Source of the DNA: Lysinibacillus fusiformis
GTDB taxonomy: Bacteria > Bacillota > Bacilli > Bacillales_A > Planococcaceae
Direction: 5' to 3'
DNA length: 64,000 nt
Assembly: GCF_016925635.1 (NCBI RefSeq)
Contig: NZ_CP070490.1
Location: 620,001 to 684,000 of the forward strand
Positions 32,126 to 41,928 of this stretch are shown piece after piece. The translations under genes were made by a program, and so were the position numbers. The notes under the pieces were generated by a model. It searched no databases, was not told the DNA's origin, and was given only the letters and a program-made list of their open reading frames with translations. The number at the start of each line of letters is the position of its first letter. Position 1 is the first letter of the stretch.

Positions 32126-32196
32126 TGTGAAAGGTGAAAATGGATTTCCGTTACAGGCTACTTGCTTTCCTGTGGGCGGGCGCCGAGCCGCTTCCT
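32126..32196 (+). repeat. GC-rich interspersed repeat, copy 1 (left arm)
   Basis: A GC-rich island in AT-rich surroundings. It begins with GTGAAAGGTGAAAATGGATT and contains GCTTTCCTGTGGGCGGGCG and GAGCCGCTTC. The same sequence pattern occurs in inverted orientation at 32416-32490. Short elements with TTTCC...GGCGG...GAGCCGC are scattered in many Bacillaceae genomes. Confidence 0.6.
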
Positions 32197-32273
32197 CCGC
32201 TACCGCTCCACTCCTCCCCACAAATTTAGAAAAGGTTTTCAAATAAAGTGAAGATGTTCACTACTCATTTTTT

Positions 32274-32303
32274 GGAGAGGTGATGTCACGAATCACTTCT
32301 CCA
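32274..32303. terminator. Stem-loop in the centre of the inverted repeat pair
   Basis: GGAGAGGTGAT and ATCACTTCTCC pair (one G-U) around an eight-base loop. T-runs lie on both sides. It is not next to any gene end, so a terminator role is uncertain. Confidence 0.5.
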
Positions 32304-32415
32304 CATTTTTCACTACTGTTAGTATGAAAGAAAAGGAAAAGACACTTTTGCAAAATGGTTAATTGGAGTGGAGACAGCGTCACAGATGGGACCCTGGAAC
32401 CAACGTTAGTGAGTG

Positions 32416-32490
32416 AAGCGGCTCAGCTGACGCCCTCTGGAAAGGACGCTGGTGGAACGGAAATCAACCTCTCGCCTTTCAAACTTGCTT
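32416..32490 (-). repeat. GC-rich interspersed repeat, copy 2 (right arm, inverted)
   Basis: Read on the minus strand this copy has TTGAAAGGCGAGAGGTTGAT, then TTTCCGTT, CCTTTCCAGAGGGCG and GAGCCGCTTC, parallel to copy 1. The two arms face each other around ~220 bases that contain a stem-loop, like a non-autonomous mobile or folded RNA element. No protein is encoded between them. Confidence 0.6.
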
Positions 32491-32529
32491 TTTCTGCCGT
32501 TGTTGACATCACCTTTTTAATAGTATGTA

Positions 32530-33093
32530 TTAATTTGCAAATGGCAAACTTGCCAAAATACCATTGTATAGTTTCAACACAACATAAATAACAAGCGTTA
32601 AAAGAATCATCCACATAAATAGCTCAAAGATTAATAGACCAATTGTGCCGCCCATTGATATAAAATGACTCATTTTATAAATCAGATAAATAAAGTAGGC
32701 AAATATCGTTATCACAAAGATACCAATTAAAACATAAATAAATTGGATGGCAAATGCGGAACACATGGCACCTACAAATAAGATTATATAGCCGCCACGA
32801 GCCTGACTTACAGTGGCTCCTTCGTTATCCTTTGAAAAAAACAGCATTCCTACTTCATGAATGGTTTCCCCTACAAGTTTAAGAGCCGAAAATAACATAA
32901 AAAAAACAATGGCAAAAACAATGAGTAAAAATACACGTAATTCAAAATCAGATAAAAACTCTCGCATACCTGAATACACACCGATGGCTTGAAAAATCTG
33001 TAATGATTTACCAACAGCATACATACCAAATGTCAAACTAAACAATAAAATTGTAATTAATGGTAGATAACCATAGATATATGGGTTCCTCAT
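32530..33093 (-). CDS. DUF5366 (YufK-like) membrane protein
   Basis: 187 residues with about five or six hydrophobic helices, no soluble domain. The length, helix pattern and position directly beside the mrp operon match YufK of B. subtilis (DUF5366). Function unknown. Divergent from mrpA with a ~155-base intergenic region. Confidence 0.78.
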   Translation of the reverse strand: MRNPYIYGYLPLITILLFSLTFGMYAVGKSLQIFQAIGVYSGMREFLSDFELRVFLLIVFAIVFFMLFSALKLVGETIHEVGMLFFSKDNEGATVSQARGGYIILFVGAMCSAFAIQFIYVLIGIFVITIFAYFIYLIYKMSHFISMGGTIGLLIFELFMWMILLTLVIYVVLKLYNGILASLPFAN

Positions 33094-33248
33094 AAAAAAT
33101 TTTTTTCCTCTATTTTTATTGATAACTTCCTATTTATAATATAACGAAAATTCTCTAACGACCGCAAGCTAAATCCCAATAGTACATATGCATCCTCAAT
33201 TAAAGTACGTTATAATTGGGATACTTACCTGCATAAAGGAGGGTTTTT

Positions 33249-35663
33249 TTGTTACAAGTACTTTATATTTTTATTCCAATGCTTGTTGCAATATTAGTGC
33301 CATTATTATATAAACGCATGAAAAATATTCACACAGGTTGGTTTGTTCTTGCTGTACCTGCTACGCTTGCGATTATTTATGCAACATATATTGCTCAAGT
33401 GGCTAAGGGGGAAGTATTTACTGCAGAGCTCCCTTGGATTCCATCGCTTGATATTTCCATCATCTCATATTTAGATGGACTCAGCTTATTATTCTCATTA
33501 CTCATTACTGGAATTGGCTCGTTAGTTGTGCTTTACTCCATTTTTTACTTAGATAAACATAAAGAAAAATTACATAACTTTTATGTTTACTTACTGTTAT
33601 TTATGTCAGCCATGCTGGGAGTAGTACAGTCAGATCATTTAATTACACTCTATTTCTTTTGGGAGCTAACGTCCATATCATCATTTTTACTCATCGGCTA
33701 TTGGTATAATCGGGATGCCTCACGCTTCGGTGCATTAAAGTCTATGATGATTACAGTTGGCGGCGGCTTAATGATGCTAGGTGGCTTTGTTCTGCTTTAT
33801 TTAATGGGAGGGACCTACTCCATTCGAGAATTGATTGTCATGGCACCTAATTTAGTAGATCAACCTTTATTCACTTGGTCACTTATCCTAATACTCTTGG
33901 GCGCATTTACAAAATCCGCGCAATTCCCATTTTACATTTGGTTACCAGATGCCATGGAAGCGCCAACACCAGTAAGTGCATACCTTCACTCGGCAACAAT
34001 GGTCAAAGCAGGTATCTATTTAGTTGCACGATTTACGCCGATATTTGCAGCCTCTGAGCTTTGGGTGTGGCTTGTAACAGGTGTAGGTATCTTAACTTTA
34101 TTCTGGGGTTCCTTCTTTGCAGTGAAGCAAACAGATTTAAAAGGTATCCTAGCATTCTCTACAGTCAGTCAGCTTGGTCTTATTATGTCACTACTCGGCG
34201 CAAGCGCTGTTGCTTTTCATACAAATGGCTCAGTCGATACCATTAAATTTGCTGCATTTGCTGCCATTTTCCACCTTATCAATCATGCTACATTTAAAGG
34301 CAGTCTTTTCATGATTGCAGGCATTGTTGATCATGAAACAGGAACTCGAGATATTCGTAAACTTGGCGGATTAATGAGTATCATGCCAATTAGTTTTACT
34401 GTGGCTGCAATAGGAAGCTTATCCATGGCTGGTCTTCCACCATTTAATGGCTTCTTAAGTAAAGAGATGTTTTTAACAGCCATGCTTGCCCTTCAAAAGT
34501 TTGAATTTTTCGGCTTTGAAACATGGGGTGCACTCTTCCCTATTGTTGCTTGGATTGCTAGTATTTTCACCTTTATCTATAGCTTTTATTTTGTTTTCCG
34601 AACATTTAATGGAAATTACAAACCTGAGCAGTTACCTCATAAACCACATGAGGCACCGATTGGTATGCTAATTTCTCCAATACTTTTAGCGGCTTTAGTT
34701 GTGACAATCTTCTTTATCCCTAACTTTATTGGCAATACCTTTGTAAAACCAGCTGTCCAAGCGATTCAGCCATTTTTGTATGATACACCTCAAGCTGTTG
34801 ATATTCATGTATCTGCTTGGCATGGTAAAATCACTCCTGAGCTACTGATGACTATTGGAATTATCATTGTTGGGGTATTGTTATTTGTCGCCTTACCAAA
34901 ATGGCAAGGGATGTATCAGCGATTCCCGCAAGCTTTAACATTAAACAATGCCTATGACAAAATCATGCAGGGTTTAGACGTTGGCTTAAATCGTTTATCT
35001 CGACGCTATATGACAGGCTCTATGCGTCACTATTTACTCTATATGTTTAGTGGAATTACTGTAATTGTTATCGGCTCTCTTTTCATGAAAGATGCTTTTA
35101 GTATTTCATTCCAAGGAGCCTCACCAATAAATCTATACGAAATAATCTTGATCGTCGTTTTACTAATTGGTACTGCCATCACCATTTTGGCCAAGTCACG
35201 TTTAACGGCCATTATTGGGCTTGGTACTGTAGGCTATACTGTAGCCTTATTCTTTGTCATTTTTAACGCACCTGATCTAGCGCTGACACAGCTCGTTATT
35301 GAAACGATTTCAGTAGCACTATTTTTATTAGCATTTTACCATCTACCTAAGCTTGGTAAGCGCGAGGAGCGAATGAGATTCCAGTTAAATCGTGCCGTTG
35401 TTTCGATTGCAGTTGGTGTGATGGTAACACTTGTTGCCCTATCAGCTCATTCCCAAAAACTAATTCCCTCTATTGCTAAGTACTACGAGGAAACCGTTTA
35501 TTCATTAGCTGGTGGCGGAAATATTGTAAATGTAATTTTAGTAGACTATCGTGGTTTCGATACATTATTTGAAATTACAGTACTCGGCATTGCCGGCATG
35601 GCCATCTTAGCTATGATTAAGTTACGTATGAATAGAAAGGGGAACACTCATGAAAACAAATGA
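33249..35663 (+). CDS. mrpA: Na+/H+ antiporter subunit A (MrpA)
   Basis: The largest subunit of the hetero-oligomeric Mrp antiporter. 804 residues, about 20 membrane helices. The N-terminal part is homologous to complex I NuoL (key residues around FFWELTSISSFLLIGYW and FYIWLPDAMEAPTPVSAYLH). The C-terminal part (about 640-790) holds the MrpA-specific domain with FNAPDLALTQLVIE. The TTG at 33249 is used, with AAAGGAGGG upstream; TATAAT at 33211 may be the promoter -10. Overlaps mrpB by 14 bases. Confidence 0.96.
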   Translation: MLQVLYIFIPMLVAILVPLLYKRMKNIHTGWFVLAVPATLAIIYATYIAQVAKGEVFTAELPWIPSLDISIISYLDGLSLLFSLLITGIGSLVVLYSIFYLDKHKEKLHNFYVYLLLFMSAMLGVVQSDHLITLYFFWELTSISSFLLIGYWYNRDASRFGALKSMMITVGGGLMMLGGFVLLYLMGGTYSIRELIVMAPNLVDQPLFTWSLILILLGAFTKSAQFPFYIWLPDAMEAPTPVSAYLHSATMVKAGIYLVARFTPIFAASELWVWLVTGVGILTLFWGSFFAVKQTDLKGILAFSTVSQLGLIMSLLGASAVAFHTNGSVDTIKFAAFAAIFHLINHATFKGSLFMIAGIVDHETGTRDIRKLGGLMSIMPISFTVAAIGSLSMAGLPPFNGFLSKEMFLTAMLALQKFEFFGFETWGALFPIVAWIASIFTFIYSFYFVFRTFNGNYKPEQLPHKPHEAPIGMLISPILLAALVVTIFFIPNFIGNTFVKPAVQAIQPFLYDTPQAVDIHVSAWHGKITPELLMTIGIIIVGVLLFVALPKWQGMYQRFPQALTLNNAYDKIMQGLDVGLNRLSRRYMTGSMRHYLLYMFSGITVIVIGSLFMKDAFSISFQGASPINLYEIILIVVLLIGTAITILAKSRLTAIIGLGTVGYTVALFFVIFNAPDLALTQLVIETISVALFLLAFYHLPKLGKREERMRFQLNRAVVSIAVGVMVTLVALSAHSQKLIPSIAKYYEETVYSLAGGGNIVNVILVDYRGFDTLFEITVLGIAGMAILAMIKLRMNRKGNTHENK

Positions 35664-36072
35664 TGTGGTCATACAATTTACAGCTAAAATTGTATTTTTC
35701 ATTATTTTCTTCTTCTCCATTCATATTTTTTTAGCTGGTCACTATACGCCTGGTGGAGGCTTTGTTGGGGGTCTGTTAACATCAAGTGCACTTGTTCTTT
35801 TAGTGTTAGCCTATGATATCAATACAGTCCGTCATATTCTACCTATTAATTACACGTATTTAACAGCCATTGGCTTACTATTAGCCCTTGCTACTGCGGC
35901 ATACCCAATGTTTGTGGGCAAACCGTTTTTCACACATTTCTTTGATTATTTCGATTTACCGCTTCTAGGCAAACAGTCATTACACACGGCTATGCTTTTT
36001 GATAGCGGTGTCTATTTGGTTGTTGTCGGTGTTACGATGACCATTATTCAAACGATTGGGGAGGATGAATAA
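35650..36072 (+). CDS. mrpB: Na+/H+ antiporter subunit B (MrpB)
   Basis: 140 residues with four membrane helices and the family motif GHYTPGGGFVGGL. GAAAGGGGAAC precedes the ATG inside the end of mrpA. The stop and the mrpC start share the TAATG overlap, indicating translational coupling. Confidence 0.95.
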   Translation: MKTNDVVIQFTAKIVFFIIFFFSIHIFLAGHYTPGGGFVGGLLTSSALVLLVLAYDINTVRHILPINYTYLTAIGLLLALATAAYPMFVGKPFFTHFFDYFDLPLLGKQSLHTAMLFDSGVYLVVVGVTMTIIQTIGEDE

Positions 36073-36413
36073 TGGAAATAATTATGGCCTTTGTGATCGG
36101 CTTTCTCTTTATGGCAGCGGTCTATTTAATCTTATCGAAAAGTTTATTGCGCATTATTATTGGAACAGGTCTGTTAAGTCATGGTGCTCATCTACTGATC
36201 TTAACGATGGGTGGTCTTGGTGGCGAAGCTCCACCTGTCTTAAACGAAGGAGCCAAAACGTTTGCTGATCCCTTACCCCAAGCACTTATTTTAACTGCGA
36301 TTGTTATAAGCTTTGGGGTAACAGCATTCTTCCTTGTACTTGCCTATCGTTCCTATCAGGAGCTTAACACGGATGATATTAGCTTAATGAGAGGAAGTGA
36401 TGAGGATGAATAA
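36072..36413 (+). CDS. mrpC: Na+/H+ antiporter subunit C (MrpC, NuoK-like)
   Basis: 113 residues, three membrane helices, homologous to NuoK of complex I. Motifs: GTGLLSHGAHLLIL and DPLPQALILTAIVI. Starts in TAATG at the end of mrpB and overlaps the start of mrpD. Confidence 0.95.
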   Translation: MEIIMAFVIGFLFMAAVYLILSKSLLRIIIGTGLLSHGAHLLILTMGGLGGEAPPVLNEGAKTFADPLPQALILTAIVISFGVTAFFLVLAYRSYQELNTDDISLMRGSDEDE

Positions 36414-37893
36414 CTTCCTACTACTACCGATTATCATTCCATTTTTCTTCGGTATGATTTTAATGTTTGGACAAAAAAATCTAACCTATCAACGATCATT
36501 TTCATTACTTGGAATTGGACTAGGCCTCTTTTCTGCCCTTTCACTTCTTTTAAAAGTGAAACATGATGGTATTCAAAAGGTCACATTTGGAAACTGGCCC
36601 GTTCCTTACGGTATTACAATGGTATCTGATATGGTATCTGCATTGCTCGTTACAACAACATTGCTGATTGCGCTATTTGTTGTTTGGTATGGCTTTGGTT
36701 CCATTACGAAGGAGCGTGAACGCTTCTTTTATTACCCTGGTATTATGTTTATTTTAACTGGGGTCAATGGAGCCTTTACAACAGGCGATATTTTTAACTT
36801 ATTTGTTTTCTTCGAAGTATTGTTAATGGCTTCCTATCTACTTATCGTTTTAGGTGGTGAGAAGGGGCAACTGAAAGGGTCTATTAAATATATTTTAATT
36901 AATGTTATTTCTTCGGCCTTATTTGTTATTACCGTTGCCTATTTATATTCTGTTGTAGGGACATTAAACATGGCCGATATTGCGGTGAAAATTGCTGAGA
37001 TTAATCAACCAGGAATTATTACTGTTATTGCCGTACTATTTTTAATGGTATTTGGACTAAAAGCGGCCATTTTCCCATTATATTTTTGGCTTCCTACTTC
37101 GTACGCGGCAGCGCCTATTCCTGTCTTAGCATTATTTGGCGCTCTGCTCACAAAGGTTGGGGTATATGCCATTACACGTACCTATACACTATTTTTTGTA
37201 CATGATTTATTCTATACGCATAACTTACTAATGGCATTAGCTATTGCAACAATTGTAGCTGGATGCATTGGAGCACTCGCTTATTTTGATGTAAAACTCA
37301 TTATTATCTATAACATTGTCATTGCGGTTGGTGTCATTTTATTTGGTGTCTCTCAAATGAATGAGACTTCATTAAAAGGTGCTATGTTTTATTTAATTCA
37401 CGATATGCTGATAAAGGCCGCGCTCTTTATGCTAATCGGCATTGTCATCTATATTACGGGTACATCGGATTTGCGTAAGATGGGTGGACTCATGAAAAAA
37501 TACCCTGCACTTGGTTGGTGTTATTTAATAGCAGCTTTTGGCTTAGCTGGAATTCCACCACTTAGCGGATTTGTTGGAAAGCTGTTAATTGTACAGGGGG
37601 GCTTTGAGGCTGGAAGTATGTGGAGTAGTATTTTCATTTTAGCATCTTCACTGCTTGTCCTATTGTCCGTGATCCGTATTTTCCTCTATGCCTTTTGGGG
37701 TGAGGAAAAAGAAACACAAGGTACAGTCGACAAATCTATCTATAAGATGCTGTTTATGCCGACTGCCTTGTTAGTACTTATTACTGTAGCCTATGGTGTG
37801 GGTTCCGAATGGATTACGCCATTTATGGATGATGCAGCAAAACTATTAAATGATCCATCTATCTATATAGATGCTGTAATGAAGGAGGATTAG
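36406..37893 (+). CDS. mrpD: Na+/H+ antiporter subunit D (MrpD, NuoM/N-like)
   Basis: A 495-residue proton-channel-like subunit with about 14 helices. Conserved membrane Glu in FFEVLLMASYLL and Lys in LKAAIFPLYFWLP are typical of the NuoM/N family. ATG at 36406 gives the usual MNN start; ATG at 36400 is an alternative and both share the ribosome site GAGGAAG. Overlaps mrpC. Confidence 0.95.
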   Translation: MNNFLLLPIIIPFFFGMILMFGQKNLTYQRSFSLLGIGLGLFSALSLLLKVKHDGIQKVTFGNWPVPYGITMVSDMVSALLVTTTLLIALFVVWYGFGSITKERERFFYYPGIMFILTGVNGAFTTGDIFNLFVFFEVLLMASYLLIVLGGEKGQLKGSIKYILINVISSALFVITVAYLYSVVGTLNMADIAVKIAEINQPGIITVIAVLFLMVFGLKAAIFPLYFWLPTSYAAAPIPVLALFGALLTKVGVYAITRTYTLFFVHDLFYTHNLLMALAIATIVAGCIGALAYFDVKLIIIYNIVIAVGVILFGVSQMNETSLKGAMFYLIHDMLIKAALFMLIGIVIYITGTSDLRKMGGLMKKYPALGWCYLIAAFGLAGIPPLSGFVGKLLIVQGGFEAGSMWSSIFILASSLLVLLSVIRIFLYAFWGEEKETQGTVDKSIYKMLFMPTALLVLITVAYGVGSEWITPFMDDAAKLLNDPSIYIDAVMKED

Positions 37894-37897
37894 CACT

Positions 37898-38377
37898 ATG
37901 GCATTTCAAATGATTTTAAATTTTGTACTTGCCTTCGTCTGGATGTTCCTTTCCTCTAATTACACAGCAACTGGTTTTATCATTGGATTCATTATGGGAA
38001 TATTTTTACTTATTCTCATGCGGAGGTTTTTCAAGTCTCGTCTTTATGTCTATCGATTATGGGCCCTTCTAAAATTAACGTTGTTGTTCTTTAAAGAGTT
38101 AATTTTAGCAAATGTTCAAGTGTTAAAAGTAGTGTTAAAGCCTAAGCTGGACATGCAACCTGCCTTTTTTGCTTATCCAACTGTTTTAACGCAAGACTGG
38201 GAAATCACGTTATTATCGAGTCTAATTACGTTAACACCAGGAACAGTCGTAGTGCATGTATCGGATGATGCGAAAACACTATATGTACATGCAATTGATA
38301 TTAGCGATGTGGATGAAGCCATTGCTTCCATTCGAGATTCATTTGAAAAAGCAATTTTGGAGGTGAGTAAATCATGA
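37898..38377 (+). CDS. mrpE: Na+/H+ antiporter subunit E (MrpE)
   Basis: 159 residues with two to three N-terminal helices and a cytoplasmic C-terminal half with the motif ITLTPGTVVVHVS. AAGGAGG lies before the ATG. Starts four bases after mrpD and overlaps mrpF by four bases (ATGA). Confidence 0.94.
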   Translation: MAFQMILNFVLAFVWMFLSSNYTATGFIIGFIMGIFLLILMRRFFKSRLYVYRLWALLKLTLLFFKELILANVQVLKVVLKPKLDMQPAFFAYPTVLTQDWEITLLSSLITLTPGTVVVHVSDDAKTLYVHAIDISDVDEAIASIRDSFEKAILEVSKS

Positions 38378-38655
38378 CAACATTTATTATTGCTGTAATC
38401 GTAGTGATTTGCTTATCGATGATAGCGGTCATTTATCGAATGGTAAAAGGTCCTTCCGCTTCTGACCGTGTTGTAGCTTTGGATTCACTTGGTGTTTCAC
38501 TCATTTCCCTCATCGGACTATTTTCGATTTTAGTGGAAACAAGCTTCTTTCTTGAAATCATTTTATTGCTAGCAATCTTATCGTTTATCGGCACGATGGC
38601 TTTCTCTAAATTCATAGAGAAAGGAGATATCATTAAACGTGATAATTCTCGCTAA
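38374..38655 (+). CDS. mrpF: Na+/H+ antiporter subunit F (MrpF)
   Basis: 93 residues, three membrane helices, with the typical GPSASDRVVALDSLG motif after helix 1. Start overlaps the mrpE stop as ATGA; its end overlaps mrpG by 17 bases. Confidence 0.94.
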   Translation: MTTFIIAVIVVICLSMIAVIYRMVKGPSASDRVVALDSLGVSLISLIGLFSILVETSFFLEIILLLAILSFIGTMAFSKFIEKGDIIKRDNSR

Positions 38656-39007
38656 TAGTTTAGTTATCTTTTTCATTACTGTTGGAGTACTCTTTATTGT
38701 CGTGACAGCCATTGGACTTGTCCGCTTACCTGATTTGTATACACGTGCCCATGCTGCTTCAAAAAGTGCAACTCTTGGCGTCATGTGTGTGCTAATCGGT
38801 GTATTCTTTCACTTTTGGCTAATTGAAGATCATTTCAACCCTCGTATTTTATTAGGGATATTATTCCTCTTCATCACTGGTCCTGTTGGAGGACACATTA
38901 TGACGCGTTCTTCCTATATAGCTGGTGTTAAGCCATGGAAAGGAACAGTACGTGATGAATTAGGTCCTGAAATTGACAGAATGAAAAAGGAACAAGGTGT
39001 AAAATAA
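38639..39007 (+). CDS. mrpG: Na+/H+ antiporter subunit G (MrpG)
   Basis: 122 residues, three membrane helices, family motif LVRLPDLYTRAHAASKSATLG. GTG start with AAAGGAG about 13 bases upstream (rather far), inside mrpF. Last gene of the seven-gene mrp operon, followed by a terminator. The complex exports Na+ and supports alkali tolerance. Confidence 0.94.
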   Translation: MIILANSLVIFFITVGVLFIVVTAIGLVRLPDLYTRAHAASKSATLGVMCVLIGVFFHFWLIEDHFNPRILLGILFLFITGPVGGHIMTRSSYIAGVKPWKGTVRDELGPEIDRMKKEQGVK

Positions 39008-39013
39008 ACAGTA

Positions 39014-39052
39014 AAAATCTGCCCGATTAATAATATCGAGCAGATTTTTTAT
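39014..39052. terminator. Terminator of mrp and, in reverse, of the cysH operon
   Basis: AAAATCTGCcCGAT / ATCGaGCAGATTTT stem with T-run on the plus strand and A-run on the left, between convergent operons. Confidence 0.85.
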
Positions 39053-39645
39053 TAAATATATCCTTTGTCAGTTAAAATATGCGTCAGCTGTTCCACACAT
39101 TCTTCAATAGAATGCTGTTCTGTATCCAAAATAACTTCTGGGTTGATTGGTTCTTCGTATGGAGCACTAATCCCTGTGAAATTAGTAATTTCTGCATTCC
39201 TTGCTTTTTTATACAAACCTTTTGGATCTCTTTTTTCACATGTTTCTACTGAACACTTGACATAGACCTCTAAAAATTCGCCATCCTCTACAAGCTCACG
39301 GACTACCTGACGATCTTCCCGATAAGGCGAAATAAAAGCTGTTAGCACAATTTGACCGCTTTCTATAAATAGCTTAGAAACTTCACCTATTCGACGAATA
39401 TTTTCTTTGCGCCCTGCCTCATCGAATCCTAAGTCACTATTCAAGCCATGGCGCACATTATCACCATCTAATACGAAGGCTTGATTGCTCCTTTCAAATA
39501 ATCGACGGGCAAAGGCATTGGCCACGGATGATTTCCCTGAAGCCGATAAACCCGTAAACCATAAAATAAAGCTTTGATGTTTATTTTTTGAACGGCGTTC
39601 CTCTTTTGTAATGGAAGCTTCATGCCAAACAATGTTTGAACTCAT
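39052..39645 (-). CDS. cysC: Adenylylsulfate (APS) kinase
   Basis: Phosphorylates APS to PAPS. 197 residues, family length. P-loop [11 protein letters not shown] (about residues 32-42), [15 protein letters not shown], and FISPYREDR are all typical. Start overlaps the sat stop in ATGA, so translation is coupled. Last gene of cysH-cysP-sat-cysC. Confidence 0.95.
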   Translation of the reverse strand: MSSNIVWHEASITKEERRSKNKHQSFILWFTGLSASGKSSVANAFARRLFERSNQAFVLDGDNVRHGLNSDLGFDEAGRKENIRRIGEVSKLFIESGQIVLTAFISPYREDRQVVRELVEDGEFLEVYVKCSVETCEKRDPKGLYKKARNAEITNFTGISAPYEEPINPEVILDTEQHSIEECVEQLTHILTDKGYI

Positions 39646-40781
39646 TTCACTACCTCCTTACTCATACCTTTAATTAAAATGTCTACGACTTCTTTACGAC
39701 TGAATGTACTTGGTGGTACTTCGCCATTTCGTAGCATCTCTCGTACCTTCGTTCCTGATAGAATGACATGAGCAGAGCTATCATGTGGACACGTTTTTGT
39801 CGTAGCCATGCCTTCACATTGCTGACAATAAAAGCTATGCTCAAATTTTAGTGGGACAATTCCTAATTCATCTTCAGTAAACTGTTCAAAAATCTTTTGT
39901 GCATCGTATGTGCCGTAATAATCACCAACCCCTGCATGATCACGGCCTACAATAAAATGGGTACAACCATAATTTTTTCTAACAAGGGCATGAAAAATAG
40001 CTTCCTTTGGTCCTGCATACCGCATTGCGGCTGGGAAAATACCTAATTGTACACGGCTTTCAGGATAATAGTTCTGCAATAAAACCTCATAGCTCTCCAT
40101 ACGTATAGCGGCTGATACATCATCTGACTTTGTTTCACCGACAAGTGGATTTAAAAATAACCCATCAATTGTTTCAAGTGCTGCCTTTTGAATATATTCA
40201 TGCGCTCTATGGACTGGATTACGTGTTTGGAAGCCGACAATGGTTTTCCATCCCTTGTCAGCAAATAATTGGCGCGTTTCCACTGGGTCAAATGAATACG
40301 CAGGGAACTTTTGTGCAAGACGTTTAATTAATGTAATTTTTCCTCCAACATAAATGGCAGGACGATCAAAGAGCTTTTGAACGCCCGGATGTGCTAAATC
40401 CTCTGTCCCATATACAAGCAAAGCCTCTTTTCGTTTATTCGGTTCATAAATATCGGCTACTTCAATAACGCCATAAACTTCATTATCATAAACTAATTTC
40501 ACCTCGTCACCAGGCTGTAAAGTGGCCGCTTTCTCTTTTGTAACAGGTAATGTAATCGGAATACTCCATACTATACCTGAAGCTAAACGACTTTGCTCCA
40601 CGACCGACTCATAGTCTGCTTGTGTTAAAAAGCCTTCGATTGGGCTATAGCCCCCTACAGCGATTAGCTCTAAATCACTCAACGAAATCGCATCCAGCTC
40701 AATTTCCTTGTGAATAGTTGTGATCTCTTTTTCTGGATAAAATGCCTGCACAAGTAGCCCACCATGTGGTTGTAAACTCAT
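39642..40781 (-). CDS. sat: Sulfate adenylyltransferase (ATP sulfurylase)
   Basis: 379 residues, single-domain bacterial/archaeal Sat. Activates sulfate with ATP to APS. Active-site motifs [13 protein letters not shown] and [12 protein letters not shown], plus a [15 protein letters not shown] cluster that may bind zinc. AGGAGGAGAT precedes the ATG. Separated from the permease gene by 70 bases that hold nothing evident, probably same transcript. Confidence 0.96.
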   Translation of the reverse strand: MSLQPHGGLLVQAFYPEKEITTIHKEIELDAISLSDLELIAVGGYSPIEGFLTQADYESVVEQSRLASGIVWSIPITLPVTKEKAATLQPGDEVKLVYDNEVYGVIEVADIYEPNKRKEALLVYGTEDLAHPGVQKLFDRPAIYVGGKITLIKRLAQKFPAYSFDPVETRQLFADKGWKTIVGFQTRNPVHRAHEYIQKAALETIDGLFLNPLVGETKSDDVSAAIRMESYEVLLQNYYPESRVQLGIFPAAMRYAGPKEAIFHALVRKNYGCTHFIVGRDHAGVGDYYGTYDAQKIFEQFTEDELGIVPLKFEHSFYCQQCEGMATTKTCPHDSSAHVILSGTKVREMLRNGEVPPSTFSRKEVVDILIKGMSKEVVK

Positions 40782-40851
40782 TAAAATCTCCTCCTAATTC
40801 TGGTTAAATACTAAGTTTTATAGTTAAAATATAGTGATGATACGATTCAAT

Positions 40852-41916
40852 TTAAATGCCTTCCCCTTCATCATAGATAGATTGCTCTTCTTCACGCATC
40901 ATGCGCATCAGGCTAATGACCCCTAGCGTCCCTATGATAATACTGCCATTCAAAATAATGACATAAAGGTCTTTTTCTAAAAATAACTGCACTAAAAAAT
41001 AAGAAATGACTAATGAAAAGATGGGTGATACAACCCAAATACGTATAATTTTTTTCACAATATGCTGATGGAAAATTTGCTTACCGTTTTTCGCCATCCC
41101 CATCCCGATGATGGAAGAAGAAGTTACTTGTGTTAATGGTACTGGAAGCCCAAAAATTGAGCTTACGCCAACAAGCAGTGCGCCTGTACTTGAAATGAGA
41201 ATGCCTTCTGCCTTTTGAAAGCGCACAATTTTCTTACCGTTTGTTTCAAGCACTCGTTTACCAAGTAACATAGCACCTATTGCAACAAATGCACCGCCAA
41301 GCACAATGCCCGTTGTCACATCCATCATTCCTGCTCCTACCAGCGGTCCAACTGCATTGGCAACATTATTCATTCCCGCTGAAAATGCTTCGAAAAATCC
41401 AGCTAATACGAGAAGAACAGTTAAAATCGGACGATCTTTAAGCAGTCCTCTGTTTTGTAATTTATATAATAGCTTTCCACATACAAGAGCAATGACAAAG
41501 GCAACAAGCGGTACAATCACCCAAAATGATATGATGACGAGCAGCGAATTGACGAATAATACTTTATAAGCAATTCCTACACCAACGACAGCACCCACTG
41601 TTACTTCACTCGTTGATAAGGGGATGCCTAAAAGATTGGCGAAAAATAACGAACTTGTCGCAGAAATTAAGATAATGATGACAACCTTTACCGTAATATA
41701 TTCCTGAGGCATAATGCCTGAGCTAATCGTTTTGACTACTTCTCCTCCGCCTAATACAGCTCCACTGTAGACGCCTATCGCACATAATAGCAATGCTTGC
41801 CACGCTTTTTTGATGGCACCTGCACCATAGGCAACACTCATTGAGGCGGCAGCTCCGCTTGCCCCGATGTTCATTGCAAAAAATAAACTAATAGCTATTG
41901 CAAAATATTCAAGCAT
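40852..41916 (-). CDS. cysP: PiT-family sulfate permease (CysP type)
   Basis: 354 residues with about ten helices and two copies of the PiT inorganic anion signature (N-terminal MNIGASGAAASMSVAYGAGA; C-terminal GMNNVANAVGPLVGAGMM). In B. subtilis the homologous CysP, encoded after cysH, is the main sulfate importer. Starts 12 bases after cysH. A phosphate role is excluded mainly by this context. Confidence 0.9.
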   Translation of the reverse strand: MLEYFAIAISLFFAMNIGASGAAASMSVAYGAGAIKKAWQALLLCAIGVYSGAVLGGGEVVKTISSGIMPQEYITVKVVIIILISATSSLFFANLLGIPLSTSEVTVGAVVGVGIAYKVLFVNSLLVIISFWVIVPLVAFVIALVCGKLLYKLQNRGLLKDRPILTVLLVLAGFFEAFSAGMNNVANAVGPLVGAGMMDVTTGIVLGGAFVAIGAMLLGKRVLETNGKKIVRFQKAEGILISSTGALLVGVSSIFGLPVPLTQVTSSSIIGMGMAKNGKQIFHQHIVKKIIRIWVVSPIFSLVISYFLVQLFLEKDLYVIILNGSIIIGTLGVISLMRMMREEEQSIYDEGEGI

Positions 41917-41928
41917 GGCAGAACTCCT

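Noticed and set aside
32355..32591. Small frame in the intergenic repeat region
   Set aside because: It is made of the GC-rich repeat arm and its flank, with no ribosome binding site.
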